Assembly: GCA_003153055.1 (NCBI GenBank)
Contig: PMBV01000183.1
Span: 1-24,368, forward strand
Reading direction: 5' to 3'
Origin: Myxococcales bacterium
GTDB taxonomy: Bacteria > Myxococcota > Myxococcia > Myxococcales > Myxococcaceae
Length of the DNA stretch: 24,368 nt
This document shows positions 1 through 7,637 of the stretch, one piece after another. Below the pieces are notes generated by a model. That model was not told the origin of the DNA. It did not search any database and saw nothing but the letters and a program-made list of their open reading frames with translations. Position 1 is the first letter of the stretch, and every line of letters begins with the position of its first letter. A program made the translations under genes and the position numbers.

Positions 1-116
1 GAGCCACCGCCGGACGAGCCACCGCCTGTGCCGCCGTCATCTGAGTCCGATGGCGCAGGGCAACCAACCGCGGCGATCATCAAAGAACCAAAGACAAGCA
101 ACTTGCTGGGCCTCAT
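1..116 (-). CDS. Lipoprotein, N-terminal part only (runs off left edge)
   Basis: The 38 visible codons begin MRPSKLLVFG and form a lipoprotein signal peptide: basic n-region, hydrophobic stretch, then a lipobox-like AAVGC, followed by an Asp/Ser/Gly-rich tether (SDSDDGGTGGGSSGGGS). The start is supported by a GGAG five bases upstream. Such Gly/Ser tethers after the lipidated Cys are common in myxobacterial surface lipoproteins. The mature domain lies outside the window, so no function can be given. Same strand as the next two genes, but 330 bp separate it from the nearest, so it probably has its own promoter. Confidence 0.75.
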   Translation of the reverse strand, partial: MRPSKLLVFGSLMIAAVGCPAPSDSDDGGTGGGSSGGG

Positions 117-446
117 CGTGACTCCATTCTCAATCACTGACTGACGACGCTGTGTGATTGTGCCGAAAAATGACAGTCCCTCAGTGCACACACCCCTCAT
201 CGGCCTGCGCGAACGACTGGCGCTTCTTCGCTGCCAGGTGAATGCGTCTAGCTCATGGGGCGTGGGCGCGTGTTCCCTTCCCGCAAACTCGGTGTGTCGT
301 GCGCCAGGTCAACGCGCGCAAACGCCGCCCTTTCGACCCTTCAGAAACACCAGCGCCCACGCACGAAGAGATGGGCGCGGGCGCTGGCTTCATTCAAACC
401 TCATCCCCAGCGACGCGTTGACGTCGCCCGAGATCGATGCCCTGCC
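117..446. other. Intergenic region, 330 bp
   Basis: Lies between the start of the left-edge lipoprotein and the stop of the large modular lipoprotein. It should hold the promoter of the former and the transcript end of the latter. No convincing reading frame, tRNA or T-tailed terminator was seen; the open frames crossing it have Arg/Pro-rich shadow composition. One small hairpin is listed separately. Confidence 0.5.
410..427 (-). terminator. Weak hairpin downstream of the modular lipoprotein
   Basis: Perfect 6-bp inverted repeat (GCGACG / CGTCGC) around a 6-base loop, 20 bp past the stop of the gene ending at 447. No T tract follows on the minus strand, so it is not a canonical intrinsic terminator and may be chance in GC-rich DNA. 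Confidence 0.15.
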
Positions 447-3400
447 TTACTGCAGCTGGCCGTACACGAGGAACGCAGCGGCGGCGTTCGCGGTGAGGGT
501 CGGCGCGCCGTAAGCCACGGCCGGCACGGTCGAGCCACCGAAGTTGATGACGCTTCCGATGGTCGCGAAATTGCCGCCGAAGGCCAGAGTAGAGCCCAGG
601 GTGGCGATCCGCGTGCCGTACTGCGCGTAGATGTCACCGTAGGTCGCGGCGAACTGAAGCGCGCCGTTGGTGCCCTTGAGCTTCAGCAGGTACGCGTTCG
701 GGGAGCCGGAGCCCGCGACGAGGTTGGCGATGCCGGTGCTGGCAGCGGCGCCGGAGTGGGCACCGGTCACCAACACGTCGTCCGACGGGGCGAGGGCGAG
801 CCACTTGGCGTCGTCCGAGGTCGTGCTCCCCATGCGAACGGCCCAGGCAGGGGTGAAGCCCGTGGCAGGGTCGAGCTTCACCACGAACGCGTCGGTACCG
901 CCCTGGGTGGCGAGGCTGGTGGCGCCGAAGACGAGTGGCGCCGCCGCCGGGCACGCAAAGCTCCCGGCGACGAACAGCTTCCCGGTCGAGTCGACCAGGA
1001 GGTTGTTGGGGGTGACCGCGGCGGAGGTGCCGAACGCGGCGTCGGCCAGAGTGGAGCCATCAGTGTGGCTGAACTTGGCGACCCACATCTTCGTCGCGCC
1101 CGTGTTCGACGAGTCGACCGGCGTGCCGCCGGTGCCGAAGTCGATGTCGATGCTGTACTGACCGGAGGCATAGACGTCGCCGTTGGCGTCGACGGTGAGC
1201 GCGGTGCAGAGCTCGGTGCCGCCGTTGGCCCCGCCGATGTCACGGTGCCAGATCACCGAGCCGTCGGTCGAGTTGAGCAGCGCGATGACCGCATTGTTCG
1301 CGCCAGCGCGGTACTCGCTGACAGGGGCAAGCGGCGCGTCGCCGCCCGCAACAGCCTGGCTGCCATCGAGCAAGCCGCACACGGCGATCGTATTGAGCGC
1401 TCGGTTCGCCGCCACAGCGGTGAGCGAGCCGTTGATGCCGTTGTCGACCATCTTGGTCCACTTCACCGAGCCGTCGGTGGAGGAGAGGCCCATCATGACG
1501 TCGATGGTGTAGGTCCGCGGGTTCTGCTTGCCGTTGATCACGCCGTCGAGCCGGCCGATGACACCCAGCGTGCCGTCGGCGGTGACCGTCATGCCCCACG
1601 GCTTCTGGGTCGAGGCGTCGCCGTAGAGCTTGACCCACGCCGGCGCGTGGGTGGTGGCGTCGTACTTCGCGACCAGTATGTCCGTCGAACCGGCGACGGC
1701 GACTGGCTGCCCGTCGAAGAAAGTGGCGGAGGAGCCGATGGCGCCGGTCACGTAGATGGCGCCCGCGGTGTCGAACACCACGGCCTGCGGCGGGGAGGCG
1801 CTGAGGCCAACGTAGTCCCCAGGCGTCGGAGTCTGGTTGCGGACCGTCAGCAGGTGCGGGATGACGTCGGCGCACGTGCCGCCGCTGCAGCTCTGACCAG
1901 CCGAGCAGAGAGGAGCGCCGGTGCAGACGCCGGTCTGGCAGGCGTAGGCCTGGCAGACATCGGAGCCGGCGCAGGCCGTGCCATTGGGCTGGTTCGCGCC
2001 GCCCTGGCAGGTGCCGGTGGCGGAGTTGCAGGTGCCGCCCGTGGTGCAGGCGCTGCTGGCGCAGTTGACCGGGCTGGAGGCCTGGCTGCAGGCGCCCGCG
2101 CTATTGCACGCGTAGCTCTGGAAGCAGTGATCGTAGGTGCCGGTTGGCGTGCAGGTGACGCCAGCGGCGAGGGTCCCGTAGTTGCAAGTGTAGGTGTTGT
2201 TGCCGGTCGATGAGCAGGTTCCCGCGGAGGCGTAGCAGACGCCAGGAGAGGTGTTGCAGGTCGGGGCGCTGCCGGCGACGCAGGTGCCGCTCGCGTTGCA
2301 GACGTCGTTCTGCGTGCAGCCGCTGCTATCTGCGTTGCAGGAGGTGCCCACTGACGCGACCGGGTAGGTGCAGGCTCCGGTCGACGGGTTGCAGCTGGCG
2401 CCCGTCGCGACGTGGCAGGTGTCCGGGGGGGTGTTGCAGTTCACCGGCGTCGGCGAGACACAGGCACCAGCCAAGCACTGGCCGCCCGGACCGCAGAGGC
2501 CGAGGCCCGTGTCGCACGCCTGCCCGTCGGAACCCGCCAAAGCACAGGCGTTGGCCGGAATGATGAGGAAGTCCTTCTGCACCGAGAGACCCTTGGTGTT
2601 CGTCACCACCAGGCGAATCTGCATCCCAGAGGCGAGCGGGCTCGGAGCGGCCCACAGCGTGGTGATCGTCTTCTTGCCCCAATCGCCAGCGGCGTAGAGG
2701 ACCTGCGTGCCGAAGCTGCCTGTCCCGCCGATGTTCTGCCACACCGTGGTGAGGGGGTAGGCGTTCTGCGGGTCAGACACATCGGCAGTGAAGAGGACGG
2801 TCTGGCCAGGCGAAACCTGGTTGTTCGCGTTCGGGCCGGTCGCGCGGCTGATGACCGGAGGGAAGACGAAGTCGGCCGTGGCAGAAAGGACCAGCAGGCC
2901 GAAGTTGTCACAGCCCCGCGCGGCGGGGAGGCCCGAGCCGGCAGGGGCGTTGCCACCCGGCCAGTAGTCAGTGACGTCGACCCGAACGTCGCAGCTGGCC
3001 CAGGACTGGCCAGCGGGCGAGCTGAAGTGGGTGGTCGCGCCAGTGGCCGAGGTGAAGGTTCCGCCAACACAGTTCGACGTCCACGCGTAGCGAAGGTCAT
3101 CGCCGTCGGAATCGACCGCGGTGACCGCGAGGTCCGTCTCCGAGCCGTCGGTGACACCAGCGTCGGTGTAGCGGAACTTCTCCTGGCCTGCGACGCAGGA
3201 GACGAGCGGACAGGTGTTTGGGTAGGCGGTGACCATCGCGTTGCCGTTCTGCGCGGTCTGAACCTGGATCTGCACGGTCGCGGTGACCGACGAGCTGCAA
3301 ACCGCCGGCTGGTCTGCCGGGCACACGTCGCTCACGGTCACGGTGATGCTGCAGGTGCCGTCGGTGGCGGGAGCGGTCCAGGTCGGGGTCTGCGAGGTGG

Positions 3401-4013
3401 CGTTCGTCAGTGCGCCACACGAAGCAGCCCACACGTAGCCGGAGATCTTGTTGTTCGCGTTCGATGCCGTGTCGGGGTCGTGCGCGGTGACGGCGAGCGT
3501 CACGGTCGTCCCAGGGACGACGATGGCGGCCGAGGCAGTCAACGTGTCGATGACTGGGGCGTGGTTGTTGAAGCTGTTGGGAGGCGCGATCTGCTGCAGG
3601 AGCATGTAGACCTGCGCGGTCGCTCCCGCCACGATGTTCGCGGTGGCGTCACCCTTGTACAGGTGGTCACCTGCGTCGATCTGCCAATCGCAACGGCCAG
3701 CGGTGTCGCAGGCCTCGATGTGGAACGTGCGGCCAGCGCCCGCCGGGATATCCGTCACGTAGGCGGTCCAGTCGCTGTTCGAGTCCTTCGACATCTCCAT
3801 CACGATGTTGTTGAAGGTCGGCGTGCCGGTGCCGGCGCCGACCGTCAAGGTGACGCTCTTGACGTCGGACTGCTGAAGCGCCGACATCTGCACGCCAACC
3901 CTCGCAAAGCCCTTCGCAACTTCGGCCGAATTATTGCTACAGCCGATACCCAACAACGCCACCGTCAGCATGACTGCTGTCGGCGACAGGAAACCGCGGG
4001 TGAAACGACACAT
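447..4013 (-). CDS. Large modular surface lipoprotein: Ig/PKD-like domains, Cys-rich repeats, SBBP-type beta-propeller
   Basis: 1188 residues. The signal peptide ends in a lipobox LGIGC (Cys25), with Ser at +2 that favours outer-membrane sorting. Segments in order: a beta-rich domain (about 30-125); Ig/PKD-like modules (about 130-480) with phrases such as DPDTAS and DSDGDDLRYAWTSNC; a Cys-rich block (about 490-714) with 32 Cys in short CxxxGxC-type repeats; and repeats of the form G-x-I/V-Y-V-T/A-G ... D-x-x-V-A-K to the C-terminus, matching SBBP beta-propeller repeats. I infer a surface adhesion or display protein; no catalytic motif was seen. An in-frame ATG at 4031 gives six more residues, but the good Shine-Dalgarno (AAAAGGGAG, 4020-4028) lies inside that extension, so 4013 is preferred. 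It lies 123 bp downstream of the PstS-like gene on the same strand and is probably cotranscribed with it. Confidence 0.85.
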   Translation of the reverse strand: MCRFTRGFLSPTAVMLTVALLGIGCSNNSAEVAKGFARVGVQMSALQQSDVKSVTLTVGAGTGTPTFNNIVMEMSKDSNSDWTAYVTDIPAGAGRTFHIEACDTAGRCDWQIDAGDHLYKGDATANIVAGATAQVYMLLQQIAPPNSFNNHAPVIDTLTASAAIVVPGTTVTLAVTAHDPDTASNANNKISGYVWAASCGALTNATSQTPTWTAPATDGTCSITVTVSDVCPADQPAVCSSSVTATVQIQVQTAQNGNAMVTAYPNTCPLVSCVAGQEKFRYTDAGVTDGSETDLAVTAVDSDGDDLRYAWTSNCVGGTFTSATGATTHFSSPAGQSWASCDVRVDVTDYWPGGNAPAGSGLPAARGCDNFGLLVLSATADFVFPPVISRATGPNANNQVSPGQTVLFTADVSDPQNAYPLTTVWQNIGGTGSFGTQVLYAAGDWGKKTITTLWAAPSPLASGMQIRLVVTNTKGLSVQKDFLIIPANACALAGSDGQACDTGLGLCGPGGQCLAGACVSPTPVNCNTPPDTCHVATGASCNPSTGACTYPVASVGTSCNADSSGCTQNDVCNASGTCVAGSAPTCNTSPGVCYASAGTCSSTGNNTYTCNYGTLAAGVTCTPTGTYDHCFQSYACNSAGACSQASSPVNCASSACTTGGTCNSATGTCQGGANQPNGTACAGSDVCQAYACQTGVCTGAPLCSAGQSCSGGTCADVIPHLLTVRNQTPTPGDYVGLSASPPQAVVFDTAGAIYVTGAIGSSATFFDGQPVAVAGSTDILVAKYDATTHAPAWVKLYGDASTQKPWGMTVTADGTLGVIGRLDGVINGKQNPRTYTIDVMMGLSSTDGSVKWTKMVDNGINGSLTAVAANRALNTIAVCGLLDGSQAVAGGDAPLAPVSEYRAGANNAVIALLNSTDGSVIWHRDIGGANGGTELCTALTVDANGDVYASGQYSIDIDFGTGGTPVDSSNTGATKMWVAKFSHTDGSTLADAAFGTSAAVTPNNLLVDSTGKLFVAGSFACPAAAPLVFGATSLATQGGTDAFVVKLDPATGFTPAWAVRMGSTTSDDAKWLALAPSDDVLVTGAHSGAAASTGIANLVAGSGSPNAYLLKLKGTNGALQFAATYGDIYAQYGTRIATLGSTLAFGGNFATIGSVINFGGSTVPAVAYGAPTLTANAAAAFLVYGQLQ

Positions 4014-4019
4014 GGGTTG

Positions 4020-4028
4020 CTCCCTTTT
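4020..4028 (-). promoter_or_regulatory. Shine-Dalgarno that decides the start of the modular lipoprotein
   Basis: AAAAGGGAG sits six bases upstream of the ATG at 4013. It overlaps codons 2-4 of a frame opening at the ATG at 4031, which has no comparable site of its own. This argues for 4013 as the true start. Confidence 0.6.
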
Positions 4029-4136
4029 CATTTGAACGTCAACGAGGTTGAGCTGCCGAGTGCAACGACAAGACTTCCCTGCCCTTCCCGCTTCTGACTT
4101 CAGACTGCGAACGTCACGTACGAAGCGCGCTTCGAC

Positions 4137-5987
4137 TCAGGGGGCCGCGGTTCCGCCCGCGCATTCGCGAGTCGGGACGCCGAGGTTGTGAACCGCTTCG
4201 GTGCAGTTGTTGGACTGGCAATCGCCGTTGTTCCAGCATGCCGCCTCCGCGGGCCGGCCGAAGGCCGCCGGGCACGCAGTCGTGCAGGTGCCGCCCGTCG
4301 GGCAGTCGGTGTTCACCTGGCACGCGGTGGTGAGGGCGTTCGAGCACAGGCCGGGGGTCGACACGCTGATGGCCGGGCAAGCCGCGTTGGTGCTGCAGCA
4401 CACACTGCCCGCGGCGCACGTGACCGCGGCGCCAGCCCACGCCGGCCCGCCGCTCGCGCTGTAGGGGATGCAGGCGGCTGGAGTCGCCGGCACCGGATCA
4501 TACGGCCCGTTGCAGAAGTTGTCCGGGTCGCTTCCGATGTCGGTCGCGCAGTTCGCCTCGCAAGACAGATAGCCATGAGCCCGCATGAGTGGGTCGGTGT
4601 GGCAGCGGCCCGAGGTCGAGGGGACGCCAGTCTCGGCCGTCATCCAGTCGTAGAGCCGCATCTCCGCGGCCACCCTGTTTGCGCCGCCGAAGCCGACGTC
4701 GGTGTTGCTGCTCACGCTGGTGCTCGGGTCGCCATCGGCGTCGGCGAACTGGAGAAAGAGCCGCCGGGAGAGCATGTAGGGGGCCGAGATGGACCGAACG
4801 ATCGAATCGCTGAACGGCATCTTGTTGATGCTCGGCCCACCAGTGAGACCGGTCCAGCCGGGGCCAAAGACGCCCTCGCGGCCGGCGTAGCCGATCGACT
4901 CCGTGTCCTGCGCGACGCGGGAGGCGATGGTGTCCGTGGCGTCTGGGTAGCCAACGTCACCCTGCGAGATGGGCACCACGAGACCCTGGGTGCAGTTGGG
5001 GTTCGTCGTGTCGTCGAGGCAGGCCAGGCCCGTTGTGAGGTCGGTACACGGCGTCGGCGTCATGCCAGGCAGCGGCGGGTCGCACGGGCGACGAATGGGG
5101 TCGAGGTCCTGGTTGTTCATGTTCGCGTTGATGATGTTCGTCCCCAGGACGCCGCGGGCGGCGCCGTTGCAGAAGCGCTGCACCTGGACGCGGTCCTTGA
5201 AGGTGTCGGTCGTCCCGGAGTTGTCGTCGCGCCGGTAGACGTGGTTGAGCGTGCCGGTCAGCGTGTGCTGCATGGCAGCGAACGCCTGCATCGCCTGGAT
5301 GCGGCGGGGGCTGGCGCAGGCCACCGTGCTGCCCGAGCCGTCGGTGCCAGAGAGGATGATTTCGAGCACCTGGGTGTAGTTCGTCCTCGTCCAGGAATAG
5401 GTGCCGCCGTCCGGGTCGGTGTTCAGCGACGCGACCATGTGGGTGAGGTCCTTCTCCGGCAGCATGAGGTTGTTGACCCTCAGACCCGTTGCGTTCGTCA
5501 CGATGACGGCCGCGTCGAGGCCGAGCACGTTGCGAAGGTTGGGCGCCCAGAGAACGTGGGACCCACCGGGGCCGACGATGCTCGGCCGAAAGTTTCGCGA
5601 CATCGGTCCGATGGTCTGCTTGTTGCCACCCAGGTTGGTCTCGGCCGTGCCCGAGCCGCCGCCCACATAGACGAGGGTGTCGGTGCGGGCGAGGCACGTC
5701 TGGTACTGCGGGCAGTCGCTATCCGCGGTGCACGTCGTCGCGCCACCGTCGGGGAAGGTCATGGTCAGGTTCGCGCTGTTGTAGCCGGAGCACCGACGGC
5801 CCGTGGATCCCAGCACCCCCGCGTTCGCGGCGCCGACGATGCCGTCCTTCATGACCATCTCCAGCGTGTCGGACCCGTTCACCGCCCACGGGGCCGGAGG
5901 CACCTGTGCCTGAGCGCCGGTCGCCGCGAAGACCTCGGCCACCATCGCGGCGAGCGCAAATATTCTCTGTCTCTGCTGTATTGACAT
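4137..5987 (-). CDS. Secreted PstS-like substrate-binding-fold protein with Cys-rich C-terminal tail
   Basis: 616 residues with a Sec signal peptide (cleavage likely after GAQA, residue 27) and no lipobox. PstS hallmarks are in family order: GSDT near the mature N-terminus (38-41), GGGSGT (109-114), IGPMSR (127-131) and RDDNSGT (253-259). The last aligns with the RADGSGT loop of E. coli PstS, whose Arg, Ser, Gly and Thr contact phosphate. A later MPFSDSIVRSI...LSRRLF stretch (390-411) matches the usual 'YPLSRPLY' region. After about 460 comes a Cys-rich tail (about 460-610), not part of the PstS fold. Insertions make it much longer than ordinary PstS (about 320-350 residues). No pstCAB genes adjoin it, so high-affinity phosphate uptake is not implied; an exported phosphate or anion binder is the inference. 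GGAG lies seven bases before the ATG. Confidence 0.75.
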   Translation of the reverse strand: MSIQQRQRIFALAAMVAEVFAATGAQAQVPPAPWAVNGSDTLEMVMKDGIVGAANAGVLGSTGRRCSGYNSANLTMTFPDGGATTCTADSDCPQYQTCLARTDTLVYVGGGSGTAETNLGGNKQTIGPMSRNFRPSIVGPGGSHVLWAPNLRNVLGLDAAVIVTNATGLRVNNLMLPEKDLTHMVASLNTDPDGGTYSWTRTNYTQVLEIILSGTDGSGSTVACASPRRIQAMQAFAAMQHTLTGTLNHVYRRDDNSGTTDTFKDRVQVQRFCNGAARGVLGTNIINANMNNQDLDPIRRPCDPPLPGMTPTPCTDLTTGLACLDDTTNPNCTQGLVVPISQGDVGYPDATDTIASRVAQDTESIGYAGREGVFGPGWTGLTGGPSINKMPFSDSIVRSISAPYMLSRRLFLQFADADGDPSTSVSSNTDVGFGGANRVAAEMRLYDWMTAETGVPSTSGRCHTDPLMRAHGYLSCEANCATDIGSDPDNFCNGPYDPVPATPAACIPYSASGGPAWAGAAVTCAAGSVCCSTNAACPAISVSTPGLCSNALTTACQVNTDCPTGGTCTTACPAAFGRPAEAACWNNGDCQSNNCTEAVHNLGVPTRECAGGTAAP

Positions 5988-6348
5988 GAATTGTCTCCAA
6001 ACGATTGTGTGTTGGTTCTACGGTTGGGACTTCGCCTCGAACTGCGATGAATCGCGAACCGCGCCACTTTCCCTCCGTGTGCTGCGCACCTCTTCAGGGA
6101 AGGCGGTTGGACTATGGGCTTCGCGCCGGACCGTGAGCTGAAACCTTTGGGTCAATTCGGTGCAACGCGCTCCGCACGGCAGTCATGGTTCCTTGAATCA
6201 GAACGCAAATTAGTTTGCTCTGTCCGCGCAGGGTCGACCTGACGTTGGTCGTGTCGGTGCGCATTCGTTGCGGTCCGTCGTCTCTGGTGTGCCGTGACGC
6301 TTCTGGGACACCTGCACTCGCGAGGCCAGCCTTGGCGCTGGGAGTGAG

Positions 6349-6573
6349 TTACACGCACGCCATGTCGCGCAGCCATGCAGCCCCGTCGATGACCGCCTTT
6401 GTTGTTGCGGGCGCATGCTTCGGGTTCTCGCTGGCGCCCTCTCGCCAGCCCAGGCGCTCGATCTCGATCAGCTCTCGAGCCTGACGTCGGCACCGCTCCG
6501 AGGTCAATTCGGGGTCGAGCGGTTGATCGAGCGCTACGCTCTCGACGCCCAAACACGGCATTTCGCTGCGCAC
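6349..6573 (-). pseudogene. Possible gene remnant or small unrecognised ORF
   Basis: A 74-codon minus-strand frame opening with GTG. Unlike the Arg/Pro-rich shadows around it, its product is balanced (LTSERCRRQARELIEIERLG, then WREGASENPKHAPATTKAV) and about three quarters of its third positions are G or C. A stop (TGA) sits two codons upstream of the GTG, no Shine-Dalgarno is visible, and the same frame stays open for over 200 bp beyond its TAA. This suits a decayed gene better than an intact one. I do not recognise the family, and chance is not excluded. Confidence 0.25.
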
Positions 6574-6695
6574 GCTTCAACAATGACCCTGCTGAGCGCC
6601 CGGTCGGCTGTTTCCTAAATGCTACAACGAGCACCCGGACATCAGGGCAAAGGGGATTCGTTCGCCGTAGGTCGACGTCGCAGTCTCGATATCCT

Positions 6696-6700
6696 GGAGG
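6696..6700 (+). promoter_or_regulatory. Strong Shine-Dalgarno of the first operon gene
   Basis: GGAGG seven bases upstream of the ATG at 6708. It places the start there rather than in the long open extension of the same frame upstream, which has shadow-like composition. Confidence 0.7.
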
Positions 6701-6707
6701 CTCCGAG

Positions 6708-7100
6708 ATGAGCAAGCATGTCTGGTTGGCGATCCTCGTCGCTTCGATGGGCGGTCTCTCGGTTGCTCCTGAGCAGGGGGCAGGCCTGAGCCCAGAAGAG
6801 ACGGAGAAAGCACTGTATGCGATTGGCTACCTCGCAGTTCAGCGGCTCCCTGTCGGCTACCACGACTTCACGAGGGAGGAGGTCGAGGTCGTCCTCAAGG
6901 GCTACACGTCCGTCGCTCTCCGGCAGCCACCTGAGTACGAGATCAACGAGGCTGTCTCCAAGCTCGACCAGATGCTCGGCGAACAGACCGAGTCCATCAG
7001 AGCCGACTTGGCGCTTCGGGGTGACCCCATGTCCCCTGGTTCCGTCCTCGTCTCCGGGGTCGAACGGTTGGCGATTGCCAGGGCAGACTCAGGAATGTGA
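6708..7100 (+). CDS. Exported FKBP_N-like domain protein without catalytic domain
   Basis: 130 residues with an N-terminal hydrophobic signal (about 1-20, SVA before PEQ). Residues 28-70 (LSPEETEKALYAIGYLAVQ ... EEVEVVLKGYTSVAL) follow the pattern of the helical domain N-terminal to FKBP-type peptidyl-prolyl isomerases such as FkpA and Mip: a 'YA(I/L)G' helix, then a 'GL/GY..A' helix. That domain provides dimerisation and chaperone activity in the family. The chain ends where the long connecting helix would lead to the FKBP catalytic fold, so isomerase activity is not expected. First gene of the plus-strand operon; its TGA overlaps the Shine-Dalgarno of the next gene. I infer a periplasmic holdase or dimerisation factor. 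The homology is by eye and the level is modest. Confidence 0.6.
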   Translation: MSKHVWLAILVASMGGLSVAPEQGAGLSPEETEKALYAIGYLAVQRLPVGYHDFTREEVEVVLKGYTSVALRQPPEYEINEAVSKLDQMLGEQTESIRADLALRGDPMSPGSVLVSGVERLAIARADSGM

Positions 7101-7109
7101 GGCATCGCT

Positions 7110-7637
7110 ATGAAGCTCCTACCGTGTTGCCTCGGTGCACTCCTCGCTGGCTCGATCGCCGCGCTCGCGGGGTGCCAAGACAGATCGTCGGCGCCATTCG
7201 CTTTGAGCCACGGGCAACCTGCCCCCGAAGCGCACCCCAACCGTAGCGCCCTGTCACCTGAAGGGCGGCGCCAGGCGGTGTACGCCTTCGGGATGGCGAT
7301 GGCGCATCGCTCCTTGCCCGTCGGCCATCTCCTTCTGTCTGAGGACCAGGTCGAGGAGATCGCCAAGGGTGCGCGCGACGCCTTCGAAGGGAAGCCGTCA
7401 GCCGTCGCGCTGGAGGAGGCGGAGGCCCTCTCCGGCCGCTTCTTGAGGCAGCAGTCGAGGCAGACTTCTGAGCTTGAGATGACGAAGGGTACCCTGTACC
7501 GCGGGGCCACCGAGAACAAGCCCGGGGCTCAGCGACTCCCGTCTGGCCCGGGCATCGTCCCGCTCTCGACCGGAGAGGGTCCGAGAACCATCTCAGCCGG
7601 GGCGGAGAATTCTCGGACCGATCGACCGAATGATTGA
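7110..7637 (+). CDS. Lipoprotein with FKBP_N-like domain, truncated before the isomerase fold
   Basis: 175 residues. Lipobox LAGC with Cys22, Gln at +2. Residues 49-112 (LSPEGRRQAVYAFGMAMAH, LSEDQVEEIAKGARDAFEGK) match the N-terminal domain of FkpA/Mip (AYALG..., LDKDQLIAGVQDAF). After a polar helix, residues 137-159 (KPGAQRLPSGPGIVPLSTGEG) align with the FkpA linker KGVKTSSTGLVYQVVEAGKG, which immediately precedes the first catalytic strand. The similarity then stops and the protein ends 16 residues later. The other two frames downstream do not restore an FKBP domain, so this looks like a settled loss rather than a frameshift. Paralogous in layout to the preceding gene, nine bases away, and overlapping the next by eight bases (translational coupling). 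Probably an outer-membrane-anchored periplasmic chaperone; this is inference. Confidence 0.65.
   Translation: MKLLPCCLGALLAGSIAALAGCQDRSSAPFALSHGQPAPEAHPNRSALSPEGRRQAVYAFGMAMAHRSLPVGHLLLSEDQVEEIAKGARDAFEGKPSAVALEEAEALSGRFLRQQSRQTSELEMTKGTLYRGATENKPGAQRLPSGPGIVPLSTGEGPRTISAGAENSRTDRPND

Larger units (their letters stand above)
5988..6707. other. Divergent intergenic region, 720 bp
   Basis: Separates the minus-strand PstS-like/lipoprotein pair from the plus-strand secretion operon, so it must carry promoters for both directions. I could not fix a -35/-10 or -24/-12 box with confidence. An 11-mer, GGTCAATTCGG, occurs at about 6151 and again at about 6502. A short inverted repeat (GCAAA-TTAG-TTTGC) lies near 6207-6220. 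The middle part contains a frame with coding-like composition, listed separately as a possible remnant. Confidence 0.5.

Noticed and set aside
2425..2431. G7 tract inside the modular lipoprotein as a phase-variation site
   Set aside because: Seven bases is short for phase variation in GC-rich DNA, and it encodes an ordinary Thr-Pro-Pro between Cys repeats.
1861..2550. Repeated GTTGCAGGT-like words as a CRISPR or satellite array
   Set aside because: The spacing is irregular and follows the coding frame; the words come from recurring Cys-containing codons in the Cys-rich protein block.
255..4097. Long plus-strand open frames antisense to the modular lipoprotein (255-2213 and 2412-4097)
   Set aside because: Their products are dominated by Arg, Gly, Val and Ala with no domain logic, as expected for the antisense of a high-GC gene. 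The minus-strand frame has a signal peptide, lipobox and recognisable repeats.
4188..5984. 598-codon plus-strand frame antisense to the PstS-like gene
   Set aside because: Arg/Gly/Val-rich shadow; the minus strand shows a signal peptide and PstS motifs in family order.
6399..6707. N-terminal extension of the first FKBP_N-like protein
   Set aside because: The extension is Arg/Ser/Pro-rich and has no signal peptide. The strong GGAGG before the ATG at 6708, followed by a hydrophobic signal, marks the true start.
5988..6707. tRNA, riboswitch or attachment site in the divergent gap
   Set aside because: No TPsiC-like arm, cloverleaf, known riboswitch core or paired att-like repeats were found; only very short repeats of uncertain meaning.
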